Assembly: GCA_964477685.1 (NCBI GenBank)
Contig: CAYZHK010000036.1
Coordinates: 1-15,560 of the forward strand
Length of the DNA stretch: 15,560 nucleotides
Reading direction: 5' to 3'
From: JACTUC01 sp964477685
GTDB lineage: Archaea > Thermoproteota > Methanomethylicia > Methanomethylicales > Methanomethylicaceae
Shown here piece after piece: positions 6,563 to 12,644 of the stretch (within the stretch, counting starts at the first letter, position 1; every line of letters begins with the position of its first letter). The translations under genes and the position numbers were made by a program. The notes below the pieces were generated by a model. That model searched no databases and was not told the origin of the DNA. It saw only the letters and a program-made list of their open reading frames with translations.

Positions 6563-6622
6563 TCACTTCAGCAGCTCCGGATTCCTCATCCACAGCCCGA
6601 AGATGCACAGCAGCGCCCCGTG
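6563..6622 (-). pseudogene. 3' remnant of the helical-repeat (immunity-like) gene family, copy 1
   Basis: The minus-strand translation is HGALLCIFGLWMRNPELLK followed by TGA, matching the last residues of the 277-residue protein encoded at 7129-7962 (HGALIYIFELCSRNPDLLR, also at the very C-terminus). Only about 20 codons survive. The remnant sits immediately downstream of the RelE-like stop codon (6629), so the toxin-antitoxin pair appears to have been placed against, or replaced most of, an older copy. Confidence 0.7.
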
Positions 6623-6628
6623 CGCCGG

Positions 6629-6889
6629 TCACTTGTACACCCGGGACCGGTGGTCGATCTTAGTGACAACCACCAAGCGTTCCCTTTCATAAACCCGGAA
6701 GAGCGCACGGTAGTCCCCGGACCGGAGCCTGAAGGTGTTGTCTTCGCCAGCGATCTTCACCGTATCCAGGTGGGCATCAGGGAAGTTCTCCAGCCCTTTC
6801 AGCCTCTCCGACATGAGCGACCTGTGCCCTATCTCCATGCCGGCGAGGGATTTCTTCGCACCCTTGTTGAGAAAGACTTTATACTTCAT
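6629..6889 (-). CDS. RelE/ParE-family toxin
   Basis: An 86-residue protein with the RelE fold pattern: YKVFLNKGAKKSLAGM at the start, DTVKIAGEDNTFRLRSGDYRA in the middle, and strands LFRVYERERLVVVTKIDHRSRVY at the end. The RLRxGDYRxxFRV signature and a final IxHRxxVY are characteristic of RelE toxins, which cut mRNA in the ribosome (ParE relatives act on gyrase). ATG at 6889 overlaps the antitoxin stop, giving translational coupling. Length is normal for the family. Downstream, only seven bases separate its stop from the relic at 6563-6622. Confidence 0.88.
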   Translation of the reverse strand: MKYKVFLNKGAKKSLAGMEIGHRSLMSERLKGLENFPDAHLDTVKIAGEDNTFRLRSGDYRALFRVYERERLVVVTKIDHRSRVYK

Positions 6890-7064
6890 CGAGGGGTGTC
6901 AGCTCGCCGAATTTCTTCTGCTTCACTGCCCTGTCGGCATCCTTGAGCAGCTCAGCCTCCTCGGGCGTGATGAAGACGTCCTCCAGGAAGCACTTCAGCT
7001 CATCCAGCTTCCGGTCTATCCTATCCATCTTGTCAAGGGCAGAGTCGGTCACCGCGCTCACCAT
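6879..7064 (-). CDS. antitoxin of the RelE-like toxin, 61 aa
   Basis: A short, highly charged, helical protein (DKMDRIDRKLDELKCFLEDV, then ITPEEAELLKDADRAVKQKKFGEL) located directly before and overlapping the toxin by eleven bases. A leading coiled-coil segment and an E/D-rich tail that would wrap the toxin are typical of archaeal RelB-like antitoxins. I see no helix-turn-helix or ribbon motif with certainty. ATG at 7064 lies about 24 bases from a TTATATT-type TATA box, so the transcript may be leaderless; the GTG at 7061 is the alternative start. Confidence 0.8.
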   Translation of the reverse strand: MVSAVTDSALDKMDRIDRKLDELKCFLEDVFITPEEAELLKDADRAVKQKKFGELTPLDEV

Positions 7065-7084
7065 GCAAACTAGACCCTCAGTGG

Positions 7085-7119
7085 CTTATATTCGTTTGAC
7101 AAAGCTGAAAACCTGTCAA
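7085..7119 (-). promoter_or_regulatory. promoter and inverted repeat ahead of the RelE-type toxin-antitoxin operon
   Basis: The minus strand has a GAATATAAG TATA box (7085-7093) about 24 bases before the antitoxin ATG. Just upstream of it, TTGACA (7096-7101) and TGTCAA (7114-7119) form a perfect six-base inverted repeat with a 12-base spacer, a suitable operator for antitoxin or complex binding. Autoregulation is usual for such operons; this specific site is inferred. Confidence 0.45.
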
Positions 7120-7128
7120 CAAAAGGGG

Positions 7129-7962
7129 TTATCTTAAAAGGTCGGGGTTCCGCGAACACAGCTCAAAGATATATATCAATGCGCCATGCCTCAGGTGGTT
7201 CACCCGGACCCTGAACTCACTCAGCATCATGCGCTTTCTTGCCTCCTTCTCCCGCTCCAGCGAGGGGTGCGCCTTGTAGCGCGCCAGGGCGAGGTAGACC
7301 GGCAGCAGGTGGAACGGCGTGTACTGCGCCCCGAACTTCTCCTTCCGCTCGGCGTCCATCCGCATCCACCGCTCCGCCTCCTCCGCCGCGGCCAGCGCCT
7401 CCTCCCACCGCTCCAGGCAGAGCAGGCAGAAGGCCCGGTCCGTAGTGTACTCCCAGACCATGTTGTAGGAGCCCTCCTTCAGGAACTGGTCCTTCTCGTC
7501 GTCCGTCACCGTCAGGTGGCAGACCGCCCACTCGAAGAGCTGCTTCGCGCGCCCGTGGTTGCCGATGCGGTCGTTGCAGATGGCGGCGTCGAGCTGCCTT
7601 GTGGCGTAGGAGCTCCGGACGTGAATATTCTTGGGCAAGTTATCTGTGGGGCTTGTGGACCATTCGTGAACCCAGTTGTATGTCCCAACCCAAAAATAGT
7701 GCATGGCCAATTTCATGTTGTCTAGGTATTCGTAGGCAGTGGCGATCGAGGGGGCTATGCTGATAAGAGAGTCTAACTCTGTGGGCATGCACTTGGTCCT
7801 TATCGCACCATCAAATTGCTCCTTAAATGATACCGTCTTGAAATTGCCCGAGGGGTCGATGAAGCCATTTTTATGTAAAAAGGGAGTGATGTCCTTCTCC
7901 AACCATATTAACAAGTGCTCGTGAAGGGGGACTCCTCTTTCCTCCATCGATTCCACTACCAA
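7129..7962 (-). CDS. helical-repeat protein, candidate immunity protein for the upstream toxin
   Basis: A 277-residue cytoplasmic protein without signal or membrane segment. It is mostly helical, with TPR-like pairs visible (QLDAAICNDRIGNHGRAKQ, then AFCLLCLERWEEALAAAEEA, then LLPVYLALARYKAHPSLERE). It starts 21 bases after the toxin stop on the same strand, the standard place for an immunity gene; TTG 7962 and ATG 7947 are both possible starts. The frame stays open back to the toxin TAG stop. The last 480 bases are GC-rich, while the first part (7620-7962) is AT-richer, like the toxin tip. Truncated copies of its C-terminus lie at 6563-6622 and about 12840-13003, so the family is multi-copy. 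A role as immunity protein is inferred from position and mosaic structure; a general scaffold protein remains possible. Confidence 0.65.
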   Translation of the reverse strand: MVVESMEERGVPLHEHLLIWLEKDITPFLHKNGFIDPSGNFKTVSFKEQFDGAIRTKCMPTELDSLISIAPSIATAYEYLDNMKLAMHYFWVGTYNWVHEWSTSPTDNLPKNIHVRSSYATRQLDAAICNDRIGNHGRAKQLFEWAVCHLTVTDDEKDQFLKEGSYNMVWEYTTDRAFCLLCLERWEEALAAAEEAERWMRMDAERKEKFGAQYTPFHLLPVYLALARYKAHPSLEREKEARKRMMLSEFRVRVNHLRHGALIYIFELCSRNPDLLR

Positions 7963-7983
7963 AGTAATGATTGCTTTGTCTTC

Positions 7984-9564
7984 CTACTTTAATACTCCAG
8001 TTAATAGTACCTCGATTTCATGTAATATTGGGGTTCCGCCTGCAGGGGTGTAGGTATAATAAACTAGTATCTTATCTGTCGGACCAAGACCCAAACTCGA
8101 CCGTATTGAGTTTATTCCATCTTGATAATTGGGGTGGTTGATAAAAATCTCAATTTGCATCTTTCCATTTTTGTATGCAGTTTCGGTCCCAGGTATTTCT
8201 TTGAACTGCTTTAAGAAATACCGCTCATTGAGCCAGAGTTTTTTCGTTGTTTGATCATATGAGAAGTAATTGGGGAAGCTCTTCCACGATAACAGCGGAT
8301 ATGCTTTCGCCTCACAAATTCGCACTATCCCATTTTTTTCAGCCACGAAGTCGAAGCCTCTGACGTTAAGAAAGTTCGTGCGTCTTAAAACATTCCATCC
8401 TTCCTCAATTCTACTTTCAGCAAGCACGGCTTCTGTGTAGAATCCGTCGATATGACCAAGGACGGCGCGAATTGCATTAGGGTTGTCCGACGCGCACAAT
8501 CGCTTAAGGTTGATGGAAAGGGATCCTCCCCTAAGCATTACCATATCATCGGGGGTTATGCGTATTTGCGACTTCTCGAAGTACTTTGGTAATCCGGGAT
8601 AACGATCAAAGCTTGGCTGTAGCAAGGTATTTAGTTTCTTCAGGTCCAATCCGCCCATGCTCATCTTGACGATCTTTGCCTCGTCGAAGCCCTTACCCAT
8701 CAACCTTTGAATGACATCATCACCAACAGCTGCTTTGATACAGTCAAGTTTCGATGCTTCGGTGATCCAATCCACCCGGGCAAGGAAAATCCCTATCCCG
8801 CCAGCCATCTCCGGGTGCCTCAGCACGAACCGCGCCGCCGTCCCGGCAATGTCCGCTGCGTCCCCCACGTAGGGCAGCAGCGCCAGCGTGTTTATCCCCA
8901 GCCCGGACCAGTCCCCGCGGGAGAGGGCGGCGAGAAAGTCCCGCAGGTCGATGAGCAGCCCCGCCAGCCACCCGGGACCCGGCACCAGGCTCACCGCGCC
9001 CCCCGCCATCAGCCCCGAGAAGAAGGGCATATTCCCGTGCTCGTCCATGGCGAACTCCCCGGCGACCAGCCCCAGGCAGAACTCGTGCGCCGCCACCAGC
9101 GGGTCCCAGCGCTCGGTCGGCAGCAGGGGGTCCATGCCGAACGCCGCCTCCGCCCAGTCCCCTACGCCGTCGCCGTCCGTGTCCCACCAGAGCGGGTCCG
9201 TGCCGTAGTCGAACAATTCCTCCCCGTCCCAGAGCCCGTCCGCGTCCGAGTCGCGCGCCCTCGGGTCCGTGCCGTAGGCGGTCTCGGCCAGGTCGTCCGC
9301 CCAGTCCCAGTCCGTGTCCTCCAGGGTGGGGTCGGATGGCATCGCCCAGTGCGCGCCGGTCCATGAGCCCGCCTCGTCCCCGTCCCAGAGCCCATCACCA
9401 TCGGTGTCGCCCGCGGCGGAGTCGGTGAAGATCCTGGCGCCGGAGGCTGTCAGCAGCCCCTCGGCTTCGGCGGCGTCGCTGAGGCCGTCGTGGTCCGTGT
9501 CGTCGCCTCCCGGGGGCGGCGTAGGAGGCATGACCGTGGAGCCGGTCCATGTGGACCACAGCAT
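7984..9564 (-). CDS. polymorphic toxin: TSP3-like calcium repeats, pre-toxin segment, PD-(D/E)XK nuclease tip; 5' end truncated
   Basis: The 526 residues read as a modular toxin. Residues 20-150 hold about five DxDxDG-type calcium-binding repeats of the thrombospondin-3 kind (DTDHDGLSD, DTDGDGLWDG, DSDADGLWDG, DTDGDGVGDW) with YGTDP spacers. Residues about 190-260 form a pre-toxin segment (LVPGPGWLAGLLIDLRD, then LLPYVGDAADIAG), as found just before toxin tips. The C-terminal 250 residues end in a nuclease-like domain: E378/E383, GFDFVAE (D405), and ICEAKAY (E418, K420) give the PD-(D/E)XK arrangement. No secretion signal is present, and the N-terminus runs straight into a different gene on the other strand, so the true 5' end is lost. 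ATG 9564 and 9531 are possible starts but neither has an SD. GC drops sharply near 8770, the boundary of the tip. Export and killing are inferred. Confidence 0.8.
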   Translation of the reverse strand: MLWSTWTGSTVMPPTPPPGGDDTDHDGLSDAAEAEGLLTASGARIFTDSAAGDTDGDGLWDGDEAGSWTGAHWAMPSDPTLEDTDWDWADDLAETAYGTDPRARDSDADGLWDGEELFDYGTDPLWWDTDGDGVGDWAEAAFGMDPLLPTERWDPLVAAHEFCLGLVAGEFAMDEHGNMPFFSGLMAGGAVSLVPGPGWLAGLLIDLRDFLAALSRGDWSGLGINTLALLPYVGDAADIAGTAARFVLRHPEMAGGIGIFLARVDWITEASKLDCIKAAVGDDVIQRLMGKGFDEAKIVKMSMGGLDLKKLNTLLQPSFDRYPGLPKYFEKSQIRITPDDMVMLRGGSLSINLKRLCASDNPNAIRAVLGHIDGFYTEAVLAESRIEEGWNVLRRTNFLNVRGFDFVAEKNGIVRICEAKAYPLLSWKSFPNYFSYDQTTKKLWLNERYFLKQFKEIPGTETAYKNGKMQIEIFINHPNYQDGINSIRSSLGLGPTDKILVYYTYTPAGGTPILHEIEVLLTGVLK

Positions 9565-10425
9565 CCCAGCTGCCTATGGCTTCATCATCCATACCAGCGA
9601 TGCGACCATCGCGTACACCGGGGATTTCCGCCTCCACGGGAAGCGGAGGGATCTAAGCGAAGAGTTCGTCCAGAAGGCGAAGGAGTGTCACCCGGATGCC
9701 CTCATCTGCGAGGGGACGAGGATGGCGCTGCAGGAGAGGCGCCAGAACTTCTCCGAGCAGCAGGTTGAGGACGCCTGTGGTGAGATCGTTGCCTCCACCG
9801 ACAGGATCGTCTTCGCCACCCACTACAGCAGGGACATCGACAGGCTGCGCAGTGTTTACAATGCTGCAGTGAAGAACAGTAGAAAGCTGATCATTTCCCC
9901 AAAGAGCGCATACCTGCTTAGCAAGCTGATAAATGACGAGCACCTTGATGTCCCGGATCCGCTCAAGGACAAGAGCGTCAGGGTTTATTACAGCGGAAAA
10001 AGACGGGCAAGTACGACGAAAGCGATTACTATGTGTGGGAGAGGCAGTTCATGGACAAGATGGTCGATGCGGATTTTGTTCGCAAAAACCAGAAAAAGCT
10101 GGTCATGGACCTGGACTTTTACCAGTTCGGCGAGCTCATCGACATAAGGCCGCAGCGGGGGAGCAACTTCATCCATAGCATGAGCGAGCCCTTCAGCAAG
10201 GAGGACCTAGAGGACGAGGTCCTGCACAACTGGCTTGACCACTTCGGGATGGAATTCCACCAGCTCCACGCCTCGGGTCACCTCAGCCGGGGGGATATCG
10301 AGCAGGTGGTTGGCGAGATAGATGCGAAGAAGGTTTTTCCGGTCCATACGGAAGGATGCGACCTGTTCGAAAAACGATGCAACAACGTTCGGCTTCCTGT
10401 TTCTGAAAAGGAGTTTGTGATATAG
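9530..10425 (+). pseudogene. beta-CASP metallo-beta-lactamase RNase (RNase J-like), 5'-truncated and frameshifted
   Basis: The translation begins inside the metallo-beta-lactamase domain at VEPVHVDHSIPAAYGF, continues with IAYTGDFRLHG (metal-binding Asp), ALICEGTRM (beta-CASP motif A), FATHYSRDIDRL, and after a frame change HASGHLSRGDI (motif C) and VFPVHTEG near the end. This is the order seen in RNase J/mRNA-3'-end-processing-like enzymes that degrade RNA. The N-terminal part with the HxHxDH metal site is absent. Around 9996-10003 the sequence GGAAAAAGACGGG breaks the frame; one more A restores GKKTGKYDESDYY and joins both halves. The ATG at 9530 has GGAGG directly before it, but a protein starting there could not bind metal. 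Hence I call it a pseudogene, or an assembly chimera plus a homopolymer error. Confidence 0.82.
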
Positions 10426-10448
10426 CATGATTAAAAGGGGGGCTGTAT

Positions 10449-10607
10449 ATGGCAAACGATGGGTTCTGCCCGTTATTCTCGATCGCTGAGAGGAACAGAC
10501 AGTACTGCATGAAGGGTGAATGCGCGTGGTATGATGAAAAGGAATCCAGGTGTTCAGTTCTTTCTTTAATGAAAAAATTCGTAGAAACTAATACCGCAGG
10601 CAGGTAA
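10449..10607 (+). CDS. small cysteine-rich protein, 52 aa
   Basis: Starts at ATG 10449 with a GGGGGG SD about eight bases upstream and ends at TAA 10607, 23 bases after the beta-CASP gene. The motif CPLFSIAERNRQYCMKGECAW followed by SRC has four cysteines in the spacing C-x12-C-x4-C-x10-C. Small proteins with this CPL...YC...CAW...C pattern are widespread in methanogens and other archaea; the cysteines probably bind zinc or an iron-sulfur centre. Function unknown. The ribosome site, the short gap from the upstream gene and the recognisable pattern make it a likely gene despite its size. Confidence 0.7.
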   Translation: MANDGFCPLFSIAERNRQYCMKGECAWYDEKESRCSVLSLMKKFVETNTAGR

Positions 10608-10636
10608 TGTCCGAGAGGAAGCATAAAGGAAGGCAT

Positions 10637-10675
10637 ATCGATCACCCACGGTCTTCCAATGCACAGGTGATTGAT
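10637..10675. repeat. inverted repeat downstream of the small Cys-rich gene
   Basis: ATCGATCACC (10637-10646) and GGTGATTGAT (10666-10675) pair at nine of ten positions around a 19-base spacer. It could fold as a stem-loop in the transcript leaving 10607 or bind a regulator. No T-run follows, so it is not a classical terminator. Confidence 0.4.
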
Positions 10676-10751
10676 CAAGGGGCTTGAGGAGAGATAATCC
10701 TTGGAGGTTGAAAGGTGTTTTAATATGATCACTGACATAAGAGGTAATATT

Positions 10752-10820
10752 ATGTCTTGTAACAAAATTGATACATATTTATTGGGTATGGCTGGAGAAT
10801 TTCGAGTCGCAAGTGAGTTG
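10752..10820 (+). pseudogene. 5' fragment of a PD-(D/E)XK (endonuclease-like) gene
   Basis: ATG 10752 is preceded by AGAGGT seven bases upstream and a TTTAATAT box near 10722. The translation, NKIDTYLLGMAGEFRVASEL, matches the N-terminal helix of small archaeal/bacterial PD-(D/E)XK proteins (LGMAGExxVxxEL, holding the first conserved Glu). After Leu23 at 10820 the reading becomes nonsense and stops at TGA 10842. The rest of the protein is missing: from 10821 the DNA codes for a different gene on the other strand. The promoter and ribosome site are intact, so a short peptide may still be made. Confidence 0.65.
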
Positions 10821-11107
10821 TGGCGCATATTTTGTCCTGGATGAAAGCTGGCTATACATCTTGGCTTCGATGACCACAAATTGCTTTGCACCGCCATTCA
10901 ATCTGATCCCTGATTTTGTTGGGGAAGGGCCCTCTGTTCTCTCGATGCGAAAGTCGCCAACGATTCCATCCACGTGAGTCCTAGATTCTGCTAGCTTTGG
11001 GTCGATCCTTCTTGGAAAAGGCGGGGAGGGCCTACATTCTGCAACATCTCTATGATCGGTTCGGGAATCTGGGGAGAAGGCATGCTGCAGTATTATTCAA
11101 GAAATAA
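10821..11107 (-). pseudogene. internal fragment of a PD-(D/E)XK-like protein, both ends lost
   Basis: The minus-strand frame opens after TAA 11110-11108 and shows FLEIILQHAFSPDSR, later ESRTHVDGIVGDFRI, then AKQFVVIEAKMYSQLSSRTKYAP. RTHxDGxxGxFxI followed by FVVxEAKMxSxLSS is a recognisable pattern of uncharacterised nuclease-like proteins, where the Asp and the ExK pair would be catalytic. In these proteins an N-terminal part precedes and a YxQAxRNV-like segment follows; neither is here. The recognisable part ends exactly at 10821, against the plus-strand fragment at 10820; the open frame then runs to a stop near 10779 in meaningless sequence. GTG 10973 is a possible internal start but lacks an SD. 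Confidence 0.6.
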
Positions 11108-11120
11108 TTAATACGGTTTG

Positions 11121-11719
11121 TTATCTCTCCGGCGCCCTATTACCTCCCCTGAACCTGGGCGACACCTCCCCGCAGNNNNNNNNNNNNNNNNNNNNNNNNN
11201 NNNNNNNNNNNNNNNNNNNNNNNNNNNNNNNNNNNNNNNNNNNNNNNNNNNNNNNNNNNNNNNNNNNNNNNNNNNCCCGCAGCCTGGGCAGATGTAGGTC
11301 TCGAAGGGCATCGGCGCCCCCACGTCCGGGAAGACAGTGAGGGAGATCAGCACGCCCGTGGCGGTGAAGTCGCCCATCCTGACCATCTGCCTCCCGTAGC
11401 TCTCCATCAGCGCGCCGCAGTTGGTGCAGGCGACCCTGGGGGGCACGGCTCCCTGAGCTTTCCCTGCCGCCATGCCCAGCGCCTCCTTCCCCCTCTCGGT
11501 CAGGGCATATTTTCCCTCTTCTGCCTTGACGAGCCCGCCGAGCTTGTCCAGGTGGAACACCAGCAGCCCGCCGCTCTCCATGCCGGCCTCCCGCCTCAGG
11601 TCCGAGAAGCCCAGGGGCGACCTCGCCAGTATCTGCAGGATCCTTACCCGGGTGGGGTGGCTCAGCGCCTCGTGGAGCTCAGCCCGGTCCCGGTCGAAGC
11701 CGGCCTCATCTCCGCTCAT
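11121..11719 (-). CDS. winged-helix transcriptional regulator with C-terminal zinc ribbon, split by an N gap
   Basis: A DNA-binding protein of the ArsR-like winged-helix type: ELHEALSHPTRVRILQIL, SDLRREAGMESGGLLVFHLDKL and LVKAEEGKYALTERG make up the helices and wing. The C-terminal part has CTNCG and ETYICPGCG, a zinc ribbon. The start is ATG 11719, with GAGAGGT seven bases upstream; the frame also opens earlier at TTG 11785 but without such a site. The 100 N at 11176-11275 fall right after the last cysteine pair. The seven bases CCCGCAG stand on both sides of the gap; merging them gives an uninterrupted frame, CPGCGEVSPRFRGG..., ending at TAA 11121. I therefore place the stop there. The regulated genes are unknown. 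Confidence 0.78.
11176..11275. other. scaffold gap of 100 N
   Basis: One hundred N, the conventional placeholder for a gap of unknown length. Both edges carry CCCGCAG, which suggests that the two contigs really overlap and that little or nothing is missing. Confidence 0.95.
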
Positions 11720-11768
11720 GGGGTGACCTCTCTTTTCACGGTATTTATCTACTACTGGGGATTCCCAC

Positions 11769-11785
11769 TTGACCGTTTTGGTCAA
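11769..11785. promoter_or_regulatory. operator-like palindrome upstream of the winged-helix gene
   Basis: TTGACC-GTTTT-GGTCAA is a perfect six-base inverted repeat with a five-base spacer, 50 bases upstream of the regulator ATG and just before a GATAAATAC TATA-like box (about 11740-11750). The size fits a dimeric winged-helix protein, so autoregulation is the simplest reading; this is inference. Confidence 0.5.
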
Positions 11786-11828
11786 TTGCCGTTGACTACA
11801 TTAAAAGCGATCAAGACGTGGGGGTTTT

Positions 11829-11852
11829 TTGTAAGCCCATGCCTGGCTTACA
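11829..11852. terminator. stem-loop after the PIN toxin gene
   Basis: GTAAGCC and GGCTTAC pair perfectly around a seven-base loop, and a T/A pair extends the stem. It overlaps the vapC stop region on the minus strand. On that strand an A-run, not a T-run, follows the stem; on the plus strand a short T-run follows. A role in ending or protecting the transcript is possible but not certain. Confidence 0.35.
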
Positions 11853-12222
11853 CGATTTTTATGCTTGCCTCGCCCAGGTTGCTGAATTTCCGGTCCCTTG
11901 TCAGAAGCACATCATCATTGGAGAGCGAAATTCCTGCGATGAGCAGATCATTTTCATTGATCATCGTGCCTTGTTCCCTCAGTTTGCCGTAAAGCGCTGC
12001 CGCCTTTTTGGCAGAAGCCCTGTCGAAAGGATAAACGGTCACGCCCGAAAGGAACTTATCGGCAATGCCCCTCTTCAATTCGATCTTATGCTTAAGCAGC
12101 TCGTATTCGTTTATGGTGGTGGTTTTGATGTCGTCCTTTTCATAGGCCTCGTTCACGAGGGCGACGATTTTCTTGTCGCCGACCAGGAAGTCTATTATGA
12201 CGCTCGTGTCAAGGAAGGTCAA
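11848..12222 (-). CDS. vapC: PIN-domain ribonuclease toxin
   Basis: A 124-residue PIN domain. The acidic residues expected at the metal site are all present: D5 (FLDTSVIIDFL), E39/E41 (TTINEYELLKHK), D92 (NENDLLIAGISL) and D110 (LLTRDRKF). VapC toxins cut tRNA or rRNA; the target here cannot be read from sequence. The start is TTG, overlapping the antitoxin TGA stop as TTGA, a coupled arrangement equivalent to the common ATGA. Length and motif order are typical for the archaeal family. A stem-loop covers the stop. Confidence 0.92.
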   Translation of the reverse strand: MTFLDTSVIIDFLVGDKKIVALVNEAYEKDDIKTTTINEYELLKHKIELKRGIADKFLSGVTVYPFDRASAKKAAALYGKLREQGTMINENDLLIAGISLSNDDVLLTRDRKFSNLGEASIKIV

Positions 12223-12446
12223 TCAAATTCCCTTCCGTAGTTCTTCTCGCGCTCTTCGGCTATCTGCGCCTTCAGGCCCTCGAGCTTCCCTTTGTCGTTC
12301 TGCAATATCCCCGCCAGGTCCCGGATGTCCACCCGGTCTTCTTTGTGGCCGAGATTTTCTTTGATGACCTGCGAAAAGCTCTTCTTCCCTTTTCTTTTCA
12401 AGAGGAGCTCATAAACTTCGTCTGAAACCGAAATCTGCTTCGCCAT
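12219..12446 (-). CDS. vapB: VapB-family antitoxin
   Basis: A 75-residue protein beginning KQISVSDEVYELLLKRKGKK, then SFSQVIKENL, the pattern of the archaeal VapB family (COG1753/DUF217) with a ribbon-helix-helix-type DNA-binding front. The acidic/basic tail (KLEGLKAQIAEEREKNYG) would bind the toxin. ATG 12446 is the natural start because the family begins at MxKxIxVSDEVY; earlier in-frame codons reach to 12470 but overlap the promoter palindrome. GGTGGAT lies close upstream. It is translated together with vapC by overlap. Confidence 0.9.
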   Translation of the reverse strand: MAKQISVSDEVYELLLKRKGKKSFSQVIKENLGHKEDRVDIRDLAGILQNDKGKLEGLKAQIAEEREKNYGREFD

Positions 12447-12463
12447 GGCATCCACCAGGATAT

Positions 12464-12478
12464 TATACATAATGTATA
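12464..12478. promoter_or_regulatory. TATA-overlapping palindrome, likely VapBC operator
   Basis: TATACAT-A-ATGTATA is a perfect seven-base inverted repeat with one central base, centred 25 bases before the vapB ATG. It coincides with where the archaeal TATA box should be, so binding of the VapB ribbon-helix-helix to it would directly block transcription. Confidence 0.6.
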
Positions 12479-12644
12479 CACAGATTTATCTCTTTTTTGC
12501 CAGCTCCTGCATGGGCAGGCAGCCGGGAATGCTCCCCGGAGCCGGCCCCGGGCGGAATACTTTAAGTGCCACCGGTGCCTATTGCCTCAGTGTGGGCGGG
12601 CATACAGCGCCCACGGTCAGTAATCAAAATGAGGTGAAAAAGAA

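Noticed and set aside
7186..7725. 179-codon plus-strand frame
   Set aside because: Antisense to the helical-repeat gene; composition-driven.
8707..9366. 219-codon plus-strand frame
   Set aside because: Antisense to the TSP3 repeats and pre-toxin segment, whose DxDxDG repeats are unmistakable.
10283..10897. 204-codon minus-strand frame
   Set aside because: Covers the end of the beta-CASP gene and the small Cys-rich gene in antisense; no motif and no ribosome site.
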